Assembly: GCA_035570935.1 (NCBI GenBank)
Contig: DATMKU010000150.1
Span: forward strand, 1-6,481
Length of the DNA: 6,481 nt
Source of the DNA: AP-15 sp035570935
GTDB taxonomy: Bacteria > Pseudomonadota > Alphaproteobacteria > ATCC43930 > CGMCC-115725
Direction of reading: 5' to 3'
In this document: piece by piece, positions 5,399 through 6,481 of the stretch
Numbering within the stretch: position 1 is the stretch's first letter
Layout of the letters: the number at the start of each line of letters is the position of its first letter
Program-made: the position numbers and the translations under genes
Notes under the pieces: model-generated
What the model saw: the letters and a program-made list of their open reading frames with translations, nothing else
The model's database searches: none
What the model was told of the DNA's origin: nothing

Positions 5399-5805
5399 GT
5401 GACGACGCAGGTGATCGCGATCGTCAATCAGAAGGGTGGGGCAGGGAAGACGACGATGTCGCTTAAACCTTGCGGCGGTACTGGCCGAAAGCGGGAGCGA
5501 GGTGCTGTTGATTGACGCCGACCCCAGCATACGGCTACCGACTGGTCTGCGGTGCGCGAGAAGCCGTCGCCTTTCGTGCTGATCGGCTTGCCGCAGCCGA
5601 TGCTGCATCGGGATGTGCCGACGCTCGCTGCTGATTACGGTCATGTGGTAATCGACGGCCTGCCGCGAAATTATGAGGTTACCCGGTCTGCCATTGCCGC
5701 CGCTGATCTTGTGCTAATCCCCGTGCAGCCGAGCCGCGCCGATTTTTGGGCCCGCCGCGAGACGCTCAAGCTGGCGGAAGAAGCACGCGCGCGCGGGCGT
5801 GGCCT
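5399..5805 (+). pseudogene. parA: ParA-family partition ATPase, frameshifted and 3'-truncated
   Basis: GTG at 5399 is preceded by GGGAG at a good distance. The frame reads TTQVIAIVNQKGGAGKTTMS, with the deviant Walker A motif KGGAGKTT at 5432-5455 that defines ParA/MinD ATPases. At 5465-5467 an extra A shifts the frame; the next frame gives LAAVLAESGSEVLLIDADP (Walker A' region) up to ~5524. There a missing C shifts it back to the first frame: QHTATDWSAVREKPSPFVLI, YGHVVIDGLPR (Walker B region), AAADLVLIPVQPSRADFW and LKLAEEARARG. As read, translation stops at 5513-5515. After ~5805 the expected C-terminal third (helices ending in RVAFAEA-type sequence) is missing. ParA ATPases segregate plasmids with a ParB or centromere partner; none is seen here. 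Confidence 0.8.
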
Positions 5806-5808
5806 GCC

Positions 5809-5961
5809 GGTACCTGGCTGGTTTTGGATCCGGCGGCACCGGCGCTTGGCTTGGGATCGGCGCCGCCCGATTATTTCGCTAAATTACGCGCGTTCGGCCC
5901 CGTCTTGCTGCGCCGTCATCGGAACCAGCCCCGCTGGGCTAAGGCGCGGGCGGCAACTTAG
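5809..5961 (+). other. Coding-like fragment of unknown origin
   Basis: In a frame different from parA, the stretch reads LVLDPAAPALGLGSAPPDYF, AKLRAFGPVLLRRHRNQPRW and AKARAAT before TAG at 5959-5961. Third codon positions are GC-biased and the composition is protein-like. It abuts the point where ParA homology ends, so it could be the 3' end of another gene joined to parA by a deletion. I recognise no family. Confidence 0.22.
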
Positions 5962-6259
5962 GTTGCGCCCTCGGCACGCCGGGGACAGGCCTCAGCCAGC
6001 GAGCAATTCCCCACCGCGCTTTTCAAATAAGACCTACCGAGTCATGCCCCGACTAATACTGCCCGCCGCCCACCCCGGTGATCCCCTGAAACGACGGATG
6101 CCGACAACCTCGTCAGGTTTCAAATGTGGGTCGAAATTACGCACGAAACGATCCTCCAAAATTAGGCGATCATTGCCCCCTCAGACCGCCACCAGCAACG
6201 GACGGTCAGCCCATCTCCTACGCCACACAGAGGATCGGAAACCGTTTTGAGATAGCAGC
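5962..6259. other. About 300 bp without a recognisable gene
   Basis: Apparently less GC-rich than its surroundings. I see no RNA gene, clear repeat or convincing terminator. The only candidate is a 36-codon minus-strand frame (6034-6144) described separately. A promoter for the gene at 6260 should lie here but no strong hexamer pair was found. Confidence 0.4.
6034..6144 (-). CDS. Possible small ORF, 36 codons
   Basis: GTG at 6144 is preceded by a GGAGG (6153-6157 on the minus strand) at 8-bp spacing, the best ribosome site in this stretch. The frame encodes RNFDPHLKPDEVVGIRRFRG and SPGWAAGSISRGMTR and stops at TAG 6034-6036; a TAA lies in frame upstream of the GTG. The end faintly recalls transposase helix-turn-helix segments (SxISRxxTR), so it could be an insertion-sequence fragment. 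It could equally be chance. Confidence 0.2.
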   Translation of the reverse strand: MRNFDPHLKPDEVVGIRRFRGSPGWAAGSISRGMTR

Positions 6260-6481
6260 ATGCCCAGACTCGGATTGCGGTTAACCCCTCACGGACGCCT
6301 TAGCGTCGAGGAACGGGGTGATGGGCCGGACATCGACGCAGCGGCGTCGATTCGTCTGATCGACGCGTTTGCCCGGGGGGCCGGGTATGGGCTGGTGTGG
6401 CTCGGCGCAGCCGAGGTGGGGCAGGCATTACCCCCCTTGTTTGTTTGGTGGCGTGACTTCGCGGCCCTGTACGTCGGGTCG
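6260..6481 (+). CDS. Probable N-terminus of a large SNF2/DEAD-type helicase (3' end outside window)
   Basis: ATG at 6260 opens a frame that runs off the right edge after 74 codons. It begins MPRLGLRLTPHGRLSVEE, then IRLIDAFARGAGYGLVWLGA, AEVGQALPPLFVWWRDFAAL and YVGS. This combination (RLxLTPxGxL, AFxxGxGxGLxxLGAxEVGxALPPxFxxWRDFAxxYV) is one I associate with the N-terminal extension of ~1000-residue bacterial SNF2-family DEAD/DEAH helicases in alphaproteobacteria and other proteobacteria. No helicase motif is within view, so the call rests on this extension only. The ribosome site is weak (GAGAT upstream). It is the first apparently intact frame after the decayed region and may mark its far side or the start of another accessory module. 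Confidence 0.5.
   Translation, partial: MPRLGLRLTPHGRLSVEERGDGPDIDAAASIRLIDAFARGAGYGLVWLGAAEVGQALPPLFVWWRDFAALYVGS

Overview
The window reads as GC-rich alphaproteobacterial DNA. The evidence is a mitofilin-like membrane protein followed by an alphaproteobacterial-type HemY with a C-terminal zinc ribbon, and plasmid-type RepC and ParA sequences of the kinds found in Rhodospirillales/Acetobacteraceae. The genus cannot be fixed from the sequence alone.

Positions 1-2113 are ordinary chromosome. They hold the end of a COG4223/mitofilin-like gene, hemY translationally coupled to it by a 1-bp stop/start overlap, and a tRNA-Thr(CGU) gene with its own promoter. Positions 2168-2548 (minus) encode an apparently intact RidA-family protein.

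Positions 2577-6259 are a graveyard of plasmid or island sequence: a RepC C-terminal remnant (plus), a frameshifted fragment of a small conserved protein (minus), a HigBA toxin-antitoxin operon (minus), and a frameshifted, 3'-truncated ParA (plus). An unassigned stretch with a few weak coding-like fragments follows. At 6260 a new gene opens and runs off the right edge; it resembles the N-terminus of a large SNF2/DEAD-type helicase.

The most informative structure is a nested insertion. A 1481-bp Tn3-family remnant (3454-4934) has near-identical 38-bp terminal inverted repeats, is flanked by a 5-bp AATTG duplication, and sits inside higB. Removing the element and one repeat copy restores a continuous 92-residue HigB ending in Asp-Tyr-His. 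The antitoxin gene higA stays intact, so the antitoxin has outlived its toxin. The element is itself dead: most of the 5' part of tnpA is gone and the rest carries a nonsense codon and a frameshift, but both ends remain and might still be moved by a related transposase in trans.

I see no CRISPR array, no rRNA and no clearly new multi-gene system. The interest lies in the layered history (tRNA, plasmid-like island, toxin-antitoxin module, transposon in the toxin, decay) and in the unidentified gene starting at the right edge.
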